Origin: CBDBJQ01 sp965206405
Lineage (GTDB): Bacteria > Pseudomonadota > Alphaproteobacteria > UBA8366
DNA: 64,000 bases
Assembly: GCA_965206405.1 (NCBI GenBank)
Contig: CBDBJQ010000006.1
Location: forward strand, 2,170,001-2,234,000
Direction of reading: 5' to 3'
Position numbers and translations under genes: made by a program. The notes under the pieces were generated by a model. It searched no databases. It was not told the DNA's origin and worked only from the letters and a program-made list of their open reading frames with translations. The stretch's first letter is position 1. Each line of letters opens with the position of its first letter. Positions 42,188-51,676 of this stretch are shown here, piece after piece.

Positions 42188-44067
42188 GTGTGCTCGTACA
42201 ATCCGTCGAATACGGTCGGCGAGCCGTTGCTGTCGTATTGGCAGTATTCAGCCTTTATTCCGCCTTCTTCGGCGTGTTTTCGGACATGCTCCAGCGCAGC
42301 TTTCACCTAGCACTGGTGATCTTCCTCATCTTTACCGCGCATGGCGCCCTGTCGCGGAAATCCACCCGAATTCACGAGATCCTCATCGATACCGTCTGGC
42401 TTCTTCTGGGCGTCGGGGTCCTGCTTTATCACGTCGTGTTCTTCGATGAGGTGTCGGGCCGCTGGGGTGAGCTGACGGATATCGAATACTGGCTCGGCAT
42501 TGTCTGCGTGGTAACGCTGCTGGAAGCGACGCGGCGATCGATCGGCTGGCCGATCGTGATCCTGGCCATTGTTTTCCTGATCTACGCCTTTGTCGGCCCG
42601 TACCTGCCGGGATTGTTTCACCATCGCGGCTATTCCATGACACGCATCATCGGGCATCTCTACCTTGGTGGCGGTGGTATCTTCGGCACGCCACTCGGCG
42701 TCAGCGCCACCTTTGTCATCATGATCGTCATTTTCGGTGCCATGCTGGAGCGCTCCGGCGCCGGGCGTGTCCTCATGGACATCGCGACCGGTGCCACCGG
42801 GCGATCCCGTGGTGGGCCGGCGAAGGCCGCAGTCATCGGAAGCAGCCTGATGGGCATGATTTCCGGCACTGCCGTGGCCAACGTGCTAACAACCGGCACC
42901 ATTTCCATCCCGCTCATGAAGCGCAACGGGTATCGGCCGCATGTCGCGGGCGCGATAGAGGCGGTGGCTTCCACTGGCGGACAGTTGATGCCACCGGTGA
43001 TGGGAGCTGCCGCCTTCATCATGGCAGATCTGACGGAGCGCCCCTACACGGAAATTGCGACGGCCGCGATTCTGCCGGCAGTCCTGTATTACATCGTCCT
43101 GTTCGCCGTCGTGCACCTCGAAGCCGTGAAAAACGATATCCCGAGGCTGAACAGCGATAACATGCCGAAGCTGCTGCCCACCTTCCTGAGTGGTGGCCAT
43201 CTGCTACTGGCGCTGCCGGTGTTCGTCTACATGCTCATCTACGGCTATTCGGTGATGTACGCCTCGTTCTGGGCCATAGTGACGACCGTTGTCGTCAGCT
43301 ACGCCAGACGCTCGACTTGGCTAACTCCCAGGAAAATCCTGAAAAGCCTGATCGACGGCGCAAACGCCGTTTTGCCTGTTGCCGCCGCCTGCGCCACAGC
43401 AGGCATCATCATCGGTGTCATCACGGTGACAGGGCTGGGATTGAAATTCAGTTCCCTGATCATTGCCGTAGCCGGCGATAATCTCATCGTCGCACTCATC
43501 CTCACGCTGATAGCGTCCCTGCTGCTCGGCATGGGGCTGCCCACCGCAGCAGCCTACATCCTGGTTTCCACGCTGGTGGCCCCGGCCCTGGTCGAGATGG
43601 GTGTCGACCTGCTGGCTGCGCATCTGTTCGTCTTTTACGGTGCCATGCTGTCATCAATCACGCCGCCCGTGGCACTGGCGGCCTATGCAGCGGCGGGCCT
43701 GGCAGGCGCCAATCCTTTCAAGATCGCGCTCACTGCCGTGCAGTTTGGAATAGCGGCATTCATCGTACCGTTCTTTTTTGTGATCAACCCGGCCCTCATC
43801 GGGATTGGTGATGTGCTGACCATCACAACAGCCGCGATTACAGCGTGCATAGGCGCCGGCGCCATCGCTATCGCCATCCAGGGCTGGGTGCTCCACCGGG
43901 CATCGATCGCCGAGCGCGCCATCGCAGTGGTCGCCGGGCTTTTGCTGATGCTGCCGGATACGAAGAGCGCCGCTCTCAGTATCGGTCTGATCGGATTGAT
44001 CGGCCTGTACCAGTGGATCCGCCACCGATCGATCGTCGCGGAAACCCCCAAGATCGAGGAGTCCTGA
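42184..44067 (+). CDS. TRAP transporter fused permease (DctQM type, TAXI family)
   Basis: The 627-residue inner-membrane protein fuses the small (DctQ-like) and large (DctM-like) permease subunits. The large part carries GGPAKAAVIGSSLMGMISGT, AIEAVASTGGQLMPPVMGAA, LGMGLPTAAAYILVSTLVAP and MLSSITPPVALAAYAAAGLA, the signature of the 4TM/12TM fused permease paired with TAXI receptors. It works with the receptor encoded 102 bp downstream and uses an ion gradient rather than ATP. Confidence 0.92.
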   Translation: MSVLVQSVEYGRRAVAVVLAVFSLYSAFFGVFSDMLQRSFHLALVIFLIFTAHGALSRKSTRIHEILIDTVWLLLGVGVLLYHVVFFDEVSGRWGELTDIEYWLGIVCVVTLLEATRRSIGWPIVILAIVFLIYAFVGPYLPGLFHHRGYSMTRIIGHLYLGGGGIFGTPLGVSATFVIMIVIFGAMLERSGAGRVLMDIATGATGRSRGGPAKAAVIGSSLMGMISGTAVANVLTTGTISIPLMKRNGYRPHVAGAIEAVASTGGQLMPPVMGAAAFIMADLTERPYTEIATAAILPAVLYYIVLFAVVHLEAVKNDIPRLNSDNMPKLLPTFLSGGHLLLALPVFVYMLIYGYSVMYASFWAIVTTVVVSYARRSTWLTPRKILKSLIDGANAVLPVAAACATAGIIIGVITVTGLGLKFSSLIIAVAGDNLIVALILTLIASLLLGMGLPTAAAYILVSTLVAPALVEMGVDLLAAHLFVFYGAMLSSITPPVALAAYAAAGLAGANPFKIALTAVQFGIAAFIVPFFFVINPALIGIGDVLTITTAAITACIGAGAIAIAIQGWVLHRASIAERAIAVVAGLLLMLPDTKSAALSIGLIGLIGLYQWIRHRSIVAETPKIEES

Positions 44068-44168
44068 TGGCTCCTCGGCATACTCGCAGCACCATGATCA
44101 GGGGTGACTGCAGAACAAAGACAACTGGTCAAACCAACCTGTACTCACACGAAACATGGAGAGTCGAG

Positions 44169-45167
44169 ATGACAAACCGTTTTAAAACCATAGCCGTCGC
44201 CGCCGCAGTGGCAGCGCTGGCCGCCACAGCCGGAATATCTTCCGCTGCGGCGAAAATGCAGATTTCCATTGGCTCCTGCCCAGTGGGATGCACCGCCTAT
44301 ACTTGGTCGGCTGGCATCGCTGATATCGTCAACAAGAACGTCAAGGACGTCCAGATGACTGCCGAGGAAACCAAGGGCTACGTGGCCAACGTCAAGCTCC
44401 TGGGCTCAGGAGACCTCGAAGCTGCCATGGCGACAACGCTTTCTTCATACGGCGCCTGGAAGGCGGAAGGGATATACAGCGGCTCCAAGCCGGGGCAGAT
44501 CCTGAGCTGGCTTTCCATCGCGCCGGTGGCCATGCACGTCATCACCCTTGAGGGCGGTCCTGTAAAAACCCTTGCCGACCTGAAGGGAAAGCGCGTCGGC
44601 ATGGGTCAGCCAGGCGGCGTCTCGATGCTCGATGCCGACGCTCTGATGACGCAGCTGGGGCTCACGCCGGGCAAGGATTTCAAGGACTTCCGGGTTCGTC
44701 TCGGCAACATGGCCAACATGCTGGCCGACGGTAATCTCGATGCGGCACTGTGGAACGGCAGCTTTCCGTTACCGCCGGTGATCAAGCTTACCTCCAAGCA
44801 CAAGGTGAAGCTGCTGCCGATCCCGGACGCTTTTTATGCTGATCTCCGCAAGAAGTACCCGCCATATTTCCGCTTATCAATCCCGGCGAACACCTATAAG
44901 GGCGTCGGCGCGTCGACACCGTCCTATGGCCTCGGCAACGCAATGGTCATTTCTGCCAAGGTGCCGGAAGAGATCGTCTATCAGATGACGAAAGCCATCA
45001 TGACCAACTTGAACAAGCTGAAAGGCGTACATCCAGCGTTGGGCCGTGTTAACAAAGGTACTGTTCTCAACGGTTTTGGCGCACCTCTGCATCCGGGCGC
45101 ACTGCGCTATTACCGCGAGGCGGGCGTGCCTGGCATCGAAGATTTCGTTAAGCGAACATCCAACTGA
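44169..45167 (+). CDS. TAXI-family TRAP solute-binding protein
   Basis: From ATG 44169 it is 332 residues, with a signal peptide ending SSAAA at about 28. The mature part has ISIGSCPVGCTAYTWSAGIA, TLADLKGKRVGMGQPGGVSM, NMANMLADGNLDAALWNGSF, as in TAXI receptors. Periplasmic capture of an organic anion for the permease. With two sulfatases downstream, a sulfate-ester or its desulfated product is a candidate ligand, by context only. Confidence 0.92.
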   Translation: MTNRFKTIAVAAAVAALAATAGISSAAAKMQISIGSCPVGCTAYTWSAGIADIVNKNVKDVQMTAEETKGYVANVKLLGSGDLEAAMATTLSSYGAWKAEGIYSGSKPGQILSWLSIAPVAMHVITLEGGPVKTLADLKGKRVGMGQPGGVSMLDADALMTQLGLTPGKDFKDFRVRLGNMANMLADGNLDAALWNGSFPLPPVIKLTSKHKVKLLPIPDAFYADLRKKYPPYFRLSIPANTYKGVGASTPSYGLGNAMVISAKVPEEIVYQMTKAIMTNLNKLKGVHPALGRVNKGTVLNGFGAPLHPGALRYYREAGVPGIEDFVKRTSN

Positions 45168-45212
45168 TCGCGTGCAATTGATCACGTGCCCGATCGTCTC
45201 ACGTGTCCGATC

Positions 45213-45254
45213 GTCGGATCCGGAGCCGCAAGCGGCTCCGGATCCGACATCTTT
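45213..45254 (+). terminator. Rho-independent-like terminator after the TAXI gene
   Basis: A perfect 16-bp inverted repeat, GTCGGATCCGGAGCCG and its complement, with a CAAG tetraloop, is followed by ATCTTTT. It separates the transporter genes from the sulfatases. Two 17-bp direct repeats of TCACGTG(C/T)CCGATCGTC precede it. Confidence 0.75.
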
Positions 45255-45294
45255 TCGACCCCTGCCCCGTTATTGACCTTCCCATCATTGAAAA

Positions 45295-46776
45295 ATGGCC
45301 GATAGACCGAATATCGTCCTGATTATGACCGACCAGCAGCGGTTCGATTCCATTGCCGCGCTGGGAGCGTCCTGGATGCACACCCCCAACATGGACAGGC
45401 TGGTCCGCGAAGGGGTCTCGTTCCGAAACTGTTTTGTAAACGCCCCGGTGTGTGTTGCGGCGCGAGCCAGCCTGTTTGCCGGCAGGTATCCACACAAAAC
45501 CGGCGTTTTTCACAATTTCCAGCCCTGGGAGCCAACATGGGTGCAGTGGCTCGCTGACGCGGGATATCACTGCGTCAACATCGGCAAGATGCACATCAAC
45601 CCCTATCACACGATGGGCGGATTCCATCAGCGCTTTGCGGTGGAGAACAAGGACCGCCCGCTGTTCCTGGACGAACATCCACGCGCGTTCTACGACGAAT
45701 GGGACAAGGCCCTGAAATCCCACAACGTCGTCAAGCCGTCACGCTACAACCGGTTTGCCGCCGATCCGGATGCCTACGAAAAAGCGCTCGGCTGCTTTGC
45801 CTGGGAGCACGACGAAGAACTGCACTCTGATTTCTTCGTCGGCAATACGGCGAAATGGTGGCTCGAAGACCGGGCCGCCGAGGCGCCGTTGTTCCTGCAG
45901 GTTGGTTTTCCGGGACCGCATCCGCCCTACGACCCTTCGCCGCGTTTCCTGGAGATGTACCAGGGGGCCGATATACCGGTTCCGGAAGTCACCGAGGCGG
46001 AACTCGCAGCCCAGCCTTGGGTGCAGACGCAGCTGCGCCAGAACATGATCGATTTCAATTTTGATTCCATCCAGTGGCAGTACTTGCCGGACCCGGCCGA
46101 TATCCTGCGCATGCGCCGCTATTACGCAGCCAACGTTACGATGATCGACCAGAAGATAGGCGAGATTCTCGAAGCCCTGGAAAACACCGTGGATATCGAC
46201 AACACCATTGTGATTTTCACCTCCGACCATGCCGATGCGCTTGGTGATCACGGCCATATCCAGAAATGGACCATGTACGACACGGTACTGCGCGTGCCGC
46301 TGGTTTTCTGGGCGCCCGGCCGTATCGGCAAAACCGCGCAAACCGACACGCCCATGGAATTGATGGACATCGCGCCGACTATTCTGGAAGCCTGCGGCGT
46401 CGATATCCCGGCGGATTGGGACGCAACATCGCTGTGGCCGACGCTGCGTGATACCGCGGTCGAACCCGGCGACGGCATCGTCTACTCGGAACTGGCCCGC
46501 GATCACATTCAAACCGGCGCCGAGCTCATCGTCGCGCGCCGCGACCGCGACTGGAAATGCGTCTGGTATATGGGCAAAGATGATGGCGAGCTATACGACC
46601 TGAACGCAGACCCGGAAGAGATCCGGAATCTCTGGCACAGTCCCGAACATCGCGAACGGCGGGGTCGCTGGATCACTGACATTCGCGACCGTACAACGAC
46701 GAACCTGATCAATTCCTATCGTCACAACATACCGGCACCGCAGCAGCCCATGAAAAAAGCTGAACTCAGAAACTGA
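45295..46776 (+). CDS. Sulfatase (alkaline phosphatase superfamily)
   Basis: The 493-residue enzyme has the sulfatase core: NIVLIMTDQQRFDSI with metal-binding Asp, PVCVAARASLFAGRYPHKTG with Cys in a CxAxR motif for conversion to formylglycine, FTSDHADALGDHGHI, and PMELMDIAPTILEACG. CxAxR is accepted by the radical maturase class but is less common than CxPSR. No signal peptide is apparent, so it acts in the cytoplasm unless carried. It forms a likely pair with the downstream choline-sulfatase gene, 45 bp away. Confidence 0.88.
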   Translation: MADRPNIVLIMTDQQRFDSIAALGASWMHTPNMDRLVREGVSFRNCFVNAPVCVAARASLFAGRYPHKTGVFHNFQPWEPTWVQWLADAGYHCVNIGKMHINPYHTMGGFHQRFAVENKDRPLFLDEHPRAFYDEWDKALKSHNVVKPSRYNRFAADPDAYEKALGCFAWEHDEELHSDFFVGNTAKWWLEDRAAEAPLFLQVGFPGPHPPYDPSPRFLEMYQGADIPVPEVTEAELAAQPWVQTQLRQNMIDFNFDSIQWQYLPDPADILRMRRYYAANVTMIDQKIGEILEALENTVDIDNTIVIFTSDHADALGDHGHIQKWTMYDTVLRVPLVFWAPGRIGKTAQTDTPMELMDIAPTILEACGVDIPADWDATSLWPTLRDTAVEPGDGIVYSELARDHIQTGAELIVARRDRDWKCVWYMGKDDGELYDLNADPEEIRNLWHSPEHRERRGRWITDIRDRTTTNLINSYRHNIPAPQQPMKKAELRN

Positions 46777-46821
46777 ACCGAAAAACCGAACAGAAAACCA
46801 GCGTATAGAGAGAGCCAAACC

Positions 46822-48384
46822 ATGTCCGCACCCAATATCCTGTTTATCCAGGCCGACCAGATGGCCGGCCCGGCGCTTCCCATGTACGGACACAAGGTCG
46901 TCAAAACCCCCAACCTGCAACGCCTTGCAGACCGGGGCACGACCTTCCTGAATGCCTATTCCAACAATCCTGTCTGCGCGCCATCGCGGTTTTCCATGAT
47001 GGCAGGACAGCTTTCATCGCGCATCGGTGCCTACGACAACGCCTCCGAATTCCCGGCAGCCGTGCCGACCTTTGCCCATTACCTTCGCAACCTTGGCTAC
47101 AAAACCTGCCTTAGCGGCAAGATGCACTTCGTCGGCCCCGACCAGTTGCACGGTTTTGAAGAGCGGGTCACCACCGACATCTATCCCTCCGATTTTGGCT
47201 GGACTCCGGATTGGAGCCAGACCGGCTATCCTTTCGCGCCATCAGTCATGAGCCTGCGCGGCGTCGTCGAGGCGGGGTTGTGCAAGCGCTCCCTGCAGCT
47301 CGACTATGACGACGAGGTCTGTTTCACCTCGGTCCAGAAGATCTACGACTATGCGCGCGATCAGGACAATCGGCCGTTCTTCCTGACGGCGTCGTTCACG
47401 CACCCGCATAACCCCTTCACCATTACCCAGGAATACTGGGACCGCTACGATCCCGACGAGATCGACCTGCCGTCCGTGCCGTTCATCCCGGTCGAAGACC
47501 GAGATCCGTGGAGCCAGCGCTACTACTACCTGATCCGCCAGGATGAGCACCAAGTCGACGATGACCAGATCCGTATCGCGAGGCACGCCTATTACGGCAT
47601 GATCAGCTACGTCGACGATCAAGTTGGAAAGCTTCTTGCCGCGCTCGAGGAAACCGGCCTTGCGGACAACACGATCATTGTCTTCACCGCCGATCACGGC
47701 GACATGATGGGCGAGCGCGGCATGTGGTTTAAGTTCAACCCATACGAGTGGTCGGTCCGCGTGCCGATGATCGTCTCCCAGCCGGGTGCAGTCCGGGGAC
47801 ATGTCGAGGAACGCGGTGTTTCACTCGTCGACCTGTTGCCAACTTTCCTCGACATGGCGACCGACGGTTCACCACCCGATGTCATCGATCCGATCGATGG
47901 TCACAGCCTCGTCAAGCTGCTCCACGCTGACGATCCGGCATGGCCGGACGACGTCATGATGGAGTTCACCGGCGAAGGTATCTATGCACCCTGCCTGATG
48001 CTCAGGAAAAACGGGTACAAATACGTTTACTGCGAAGATGACCCGGGCATGCTCTTCGATCTCAATAACGATCCGAAGGAACTGAAAAACCTCTGCGGCA
48101 ATCCGACTCACACCGAGATCGAGAAGGACATGCTGGCCGATATTCTGTCGCGGTGGGATCCGGCCACCATGAAACAGGACATCATCGCCAGCCAGAAGCG
48201 CCGGCACTTCATTCAGCGCGTACTGCTCCAGGGCAGCCGCGCACCATGGGATTACGAGCCTTACCGGGATGCATCGAAGGAATTCGTCCGCAGCGCGGTC
48301 GATACCGACACCACGATGACCAAGGGGCTGGCCCGCTTCCCCTATATGGAACCCATTCCGCCCGACACACCGCGCAAAACCTGA
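46822..48384 (+). CDS. betC: Choline-sulfatase-like enzyme BetC
   Basis: At 520 residues it shows PNILFIQADQMAGPALPMYG, NNPVCAPSRFSMMAGQLSSR (CxPSR formylglycine motif), FTADHGDMMGERGMWFK and the BetC-like C-terminus ILSRWDPATMKQDIIASQKR. BetC hydrolyses choline-O-sulfate to choline and sulfate, for osmoprotectant and sulfur supply. No bet dehydrogenase genes lie next to it, so another sulfate ester is possible. Confidence 0.82.
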   Translation: MSAPNILFIQADQMAGPALPMYGHKVVKTPNLQRLADRGTTFLNAYSNNPVCAPSRFSMMAGQLSSRIGAYDNASEFPAAVPTFAHYLRNLGYKTCLSGKMHFVGPDQLHGFEERVTTDIYPSDFGWTPDWSQTGYPFAPSVMSLRGVVEAGLCKRSLQLDYDDEVCFTSVQKIYDYARDQDNRPFFLTASFTHPHNPFTITQEYWDRYDPDEIDLPSVPFIPVEDRDPWSQRYYYLIRQDEHQVDDDQIRIARHAYYGMISYVDDQVGKLLAALEETGLADNTIIVFTADHGDMMGERGMWFKFNPYEWSVRVPMIVSQPGAVRGHVEERGVSLVDLLPTFLDMATDGSPPDVIDPIDGHSLVKLLHADDPAWPDDVMMEFTGEGIYAPCLMLRKNGYKYVYCEDDPGMLFDLNNDPKELKNLCGNPTHTEIEKDMLADILSRWDPATMKQDIIASQKRRHFIQRVLLQGSRAPWDYEPYRDASKEFVRSAVDTDTTMTKGLARFPYMEPIPPDTPRKT

Positions 48385-48493
48385 ATCGACCCAAGGTCTG
48401 CAAGATCATCTGCAGAGTCATCAGCCACCACAGGCGCGCCTGTCAGTATCTTTCCCATAACGCCACGACCCACAGTTGAGGGAATGTTTCGAG

Positions 48494-49279
48494 ATGAGCG
48501 AAAGCGAAAACCAGTTGCCGACCACGCGCCCCTCTCACCCAGATTGTCGCGCCGCACGGACCGAAGTTGAGGCTCGGTTGTCCGAGATACGTTCAACACG
48601 CGGATATCTGCTGCCCCATCATGGCCTGCTGGCCGTTGCCGCTCCGACACTGCTTGACGCGTATGACGCGACATATTCGGCCCTAGCCTTTGGTGACAAG
48701 GCACTTGGCGAGCAGCCCAGAGAGTTCGTAGGGCTCACGATCGAGATCTCCAAACGCGATGCGATTGCAACCCATCATATTCGCCGCTGGCGGGACAGCG
48801 GCGGCTCCGAGGGGGATCTGGAGCTTGCCCTGAAGCTGGCCGCCTTCGCTCATGGCGGCGACGTGTTCTCTTTTGTTTGGGAGCATTGGCAGACCCACCT
48901 GCCCGACTACGACGCAGCGCAGGTTTACCGGCAGGGTGTTTCGGGCATTGTCGGCGCCGCCACAGTACCAGCCGGGTGGGTCGAAATCGCCCTGGCGGCG
49001 GCGCATACCTGCCAGCGCCAATGGTGGGCCTTCGATCTTCACGTCAAGGGAGCATATGAAACCGGCATGAAGGAAGGCGCATTGGCCGATGCCTTGAGTT
49101 TCACGATGCCAGATGGCGGAACGGTTTCTGAACGCTATGGGCGCAGATATCCGACATGGTGGCCAACGCGCCTTTTATCGGCACACGGAGGATTTTATCC
49201 AGATGTCGGACGAAACACGCTTTCAAGGTTCGGATACCAGCACTGTTACCGAAAGCTACTACGCAACCCTGCTTCATGA
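48494..49279 (+). CDS. AhpD-fold (carboxymuconolactone decarboxylase-like) protein with foreign C-terminus
   Basis: From ATG 48494 there are 261 codons. Residues ~45-200 have the tandem AhpD-like layout (LAFGDKALGEQPREFVGLTI, AIATHHIRRW, AALAAAH-like helices). The Cys-x-x-Cys pair is not present; AIATHH takes the position. After FTMPDGG (about 49105) the frame enters an ArdC fragment in the wrong register, giving a ~55-residue unrelated tail. The native end was probably lost when that fragment arrived. Lies 110 bp after betC. Confidence 0.65.
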   Translation: MSESENQLPTTRPSHPDCRAARTEVEARLSEIRSTRGYLLPHHGLLAVAAPTLLDAYDATYSALAFGDKALGEQPREFVGLTIEISKRDAIATHHIRRWRDSGGSEGDLELALKLAAFAHGGDVFSFVWEHWQTHLPDYDAAQVYRQGVSGIVGAATVPAGWVEIALAAAHTCQRQWWAFDLHVKGAYETGMKEGALADALSFTMPDGGTVSERYGRRYPTWWPTRLLSAHGGFYPDVGRNTLSRFGYQHCYRKLLRNPAS

Positions 49280-49538
49280 ACTGACCCACTGGACCGGCGC
49301 GAAACATCGGTGTGACCGTCAATTCGGTAAACGCTTTGGCGATCAAGCCTATGCCGTGGAAGAGTTTATGGCCGAACTGGGGGTTGCATTCCTGTGCGCC
49401 GATCTTGGGATCACCAATGAACCGTGAACGGATCATGCAACCTATATCGATAGCTGGCTCACGGCTCTGAAAGCTGACGAGAAAGCCATCTTTACGGCAG
49501 CCGATCAGGCAGCTACAGCTAGGGCAACGGATTTCTGA
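49106..49538 (+). pseudogene. ArdC-like antirestriction protein, zincin C-terminal fragment with nonsense codon
   Basis: Codons read MAERFLNAMGADIRHGGQRA, YYATLLHELTHWTGAKHRCD (zinc-binding HELTH), AVEEFMAELGVAFLCADLGI, then TGA at 49426-49428 followed in the same frame by TDHATYIDSWLTALKADEKA and a second stop at 49538. A CGA-to-TGA change explains the early stop. The N-terminal ssDNA-binding domain is missing. ArdC belongs to conjugative elements, so this marks a former mobile-element cargo. Confidence 0.75.
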
Positions 49539-49754
49539 TTTCACTGCAAACCCGACAACAGGAGGCGGCCTGAGGGCCGCCCATGCATTTTCCCGATCTT
49601 TAGATAAGTTTTACCAATTGACCGCTATTGCGGGCATTTTTGATAAATATGGCTGATGTGGCAGTCATGTTCTTCTTGAGTTATCAGCCTTAAAACACCA
49701 TAATGAATGCTGTATCAGTCATATTCTTGATATATGTCTGACAAGGTAGCCATT

Positions 49755-50102
49755 ATGAAAGTAGCGACTATGACCAAATCCCGCAGCTATTCGACGCTTG
49801 CGCGCGAGGCCGCCGATTTGCTCGGCAAGGAAATCAAGCTTGCCCGAAAGCAGCGCAAATGGTCAGAGAGCGAATTGGCGACGCGCGCCGGTATTTCCAG
49901 AGATACCCTTCAGAAGATCGAGAAGGGTACTATGACATCTGCTATCGGGCTCGTGTTCGAGGCCGCCAGCCTCGTCGGTATCAACCTGTTTGAAGCGGAA
50001 ACATCGCCTTTGCGCCGTCAAATACGTAATGCGGATGACAGGATCGCATTGCTTCCCAAAAGCATCCACAAGCCCAGGAAGGCCGTAGACGATGATTTCT
50101 AA
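49755..50102 (+). CDS. hipB: HipB-type XRE antitoxin (copy 2)
   Basis: From ATG 49755 (AAGG eight bases before) it is 115 residues; ATG 49734 upstream is also in frame. HTH segment IKLARKQRKWSESELATRAG, ISRDTLQKIEKGTM. The C-terminus overlaps hipA by 11 bases. The 90 bp before it carry direct repeats of CAGTCATNTTCTTGA (49662 and 49718 region), candidate operators. It is unrelated in detail to copy 1. Confidence 0.85.
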   Translation: MKVATMTKSRSYSTLAREAADLLGKEIKLARKQRKWSESELATRAGISRDTLQKIEKGTMTSAIGLVFEAASLVGINLFEAETSPLRRQIRNADDRIALLPKSIHKPRKAVDDDF

Positions 50103-51366
50103 GGCAAAGAGGCAAAATGCGGAGAAAATATATGATGAAGCCTTTGCCTGGATTTGGTTGCCCGGTGCTGTCGAGCCTGTGGTAGCGGGTAAGATTGAAG
50201 CCGACAACGGCAATATCCTGTTTAACTACGGTAAGAGCTATCTGGAACGCCAAGATGCGATCTCCATTTATGAGCCGGAATTGCCGTTAAGGGCCGGGGC
50301 GTTGCCCTTGCTGGATGGTCTCTCCATGCCCGGTTGTATTCGTGATGGCGTCCCCGATGCCTGGGGACGACGGGTGATTATGAACAAGTTGCTTGGTGCA
50401 GATGCAGGCAACGCTGACCTGGATGAACTGACCTTCATGCTGGAGTCCGGTTCTGATCGTATTGGGGCGTTGGACTTTCAGCTTTCTGCGACCTCATATA
50501 AATCGCGCTCTGCTGTGAATGCTTCGCTGGATCAACTTCTGGAAGCAGCGGAGCGGGTCGAGAAGGGCATTCCTCTTGCACCCGATCTGGATCAGGCGCT
50601 GTTTCATGGCAGCTCCATTGGTGGCGCGCGCCCGAAAGCGCTGATTGAAGACGGTGAACGCAAATATGTGGCCAAGTTCTCAACAAGTGCAGACCTTTAT
50701 AATGTGGTGAAGGCGGAATTTATCGCCATGCGTCTGGCGCAGTTGAGCGGGCTCAACGTTGCGTCGGTATCTATCACACAGGCGGCGGGTAAGGATATCC
50801 TGCTGATTGAACGCTTCGACCGGCTGAAAGTCGAGGCAGGGTGGACACGTAAATCCATGGTTTCTGCGCTGACCCTGTTCGGCCTGGATGAAATGATGGC
50901 GCGTTATGCCTCTTATGAGAAACTGGCCGAGATCATTCGCCATAAATTCACCGAGCCGTCGCAAACGCTGGGAGAACTGTTTGCCCGGCTGGCGTTTAAC
51001 ATTCTGAGCGGCAATACAGACGACCATGCCCGCAATCATGCAACCTTTTGGGACGGTGCCATGCTGACGCTGACACCGGCCTATGATATTTGCCCGCAAG
51101 GACGGGCTGGAAATGAAGCGTCCCAGGCCATGCGTATTTCCGGCACCGACAATATGAGCTGTCTTAAATCCTGTATGGAGGCAGCGCATCACTTTCAGCT
51201 ATCGCAAGCGCAGGCATCCTCAATTATTGCTTCGCAAATTGAATGCATCAAAGCGAACTGGGATGCCGTTTGTGACGAGGCGGTGTTGCCGGAGGTTGAC
51301 CGCAAGCTTCTTTGGGGGCGGCAGTTCCTGAATCCGTTTGCGTTAGAAGGATGGGGAGAAGCATAG
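50092..51366 (+). CDS. hipA: HipA-type kinase toxin (copy 2)
   Basis: The 424-residue protein has GCIRDGVPDAWGRRVI, HGSSIGGARPKALIED, AGKDILLIERFDRL, the catalytic loop GNTDDHARNHATF and TPAYDICPQ. All kinase elements are present. This second HipBA differs strongly from copy 1, so it was acquired separately. It ends 84 bp from the tRNA-Gln 3' end. Confidence 0.9.
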   Translation: MISKAKRQNAEKIYDEAFAWIWLPGAVEPVVAGKIEADNGNILFNYGKSYLERQDAISIYEPELPLRAGALPLLDGLSMPGCIRDGVPDAWGRRVIMNKLLGADAGNADLDELTFMLESGSDRIGALDFQLSATSYKSRSAVNASLDQLLEAAERVEKGIPLAPDLDQALFHGSSIGGARPKALIEDGERKYVAKFSTSADLYNVVKAEFIAMRLAQLSGLNVASVSITQAAGKDILLIERFDRLKVEAGWTRKSMVSALTLFGLDEMMARYASYEKLAEIIRHKFTEPSQTLGELFARLAFNILSGNTDDHARNHATFWDGAMLTLTPAYDICPQGRAGNEASQAMRISGTDNMSCLKSCMEAAHHFQLSQAQASSIIASQIECIKANWDAVCDEAVLPEVDRKLLWGRQFLNPFALEGWGEA

Positions 51367-51449
51367 CTTGATCCTCAGAGGACTGGAAGCACCAGCTGAA
51401 CCAATCCCGGTTTACGGGATCATTTGCAATTATGGAATCAGGCAGGGAC

Positions 51450-51523
51450 TGGCTGGGATACCTAGATTCGAACTAGGACTAACTGATTCAGAGTCAGTCG
51501 TGCTACCGTTACACCATATCCCA
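51450..51523 (-). tRNA. tRNA-Gln (anticodon CTG), CCA encoded
   Basis: Minus strand: acceptor TGGGATA/TATCCCA, D-arm TGGTGTAACGGTAGCA, anticodon arm ACTGA-CTCTGAA-TCAGT with CTG at 34-36, T-arm CCTAG-TTCGAAT-CTAGG, discriminator G and encoded CCA. All stems pair. The 3' end faces the hipBA/ArdC block. Confidence 0.95.
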
Positions 51524-51676
51524 AGTGCGCACTTCATAGCACAGCCTGCAGGCAATTTCACAGGCCCAGGAGATGGTTCCCGACGCCCCTTTCCTGCACC
51601 GCGCAGAGCCTAAGTAAGGGTTGAATCAGGGCCGAAACCGGCCATTATCATTATCGGCTATTCTCACGGATTGTGG

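Noticed and set aside
43845..45167. 440-residue start for the TAXI receptor
   Set aside because: The upstream part is antisense-like sequence overlapping the permease gene; a signal peptide begins at ATG 44169.
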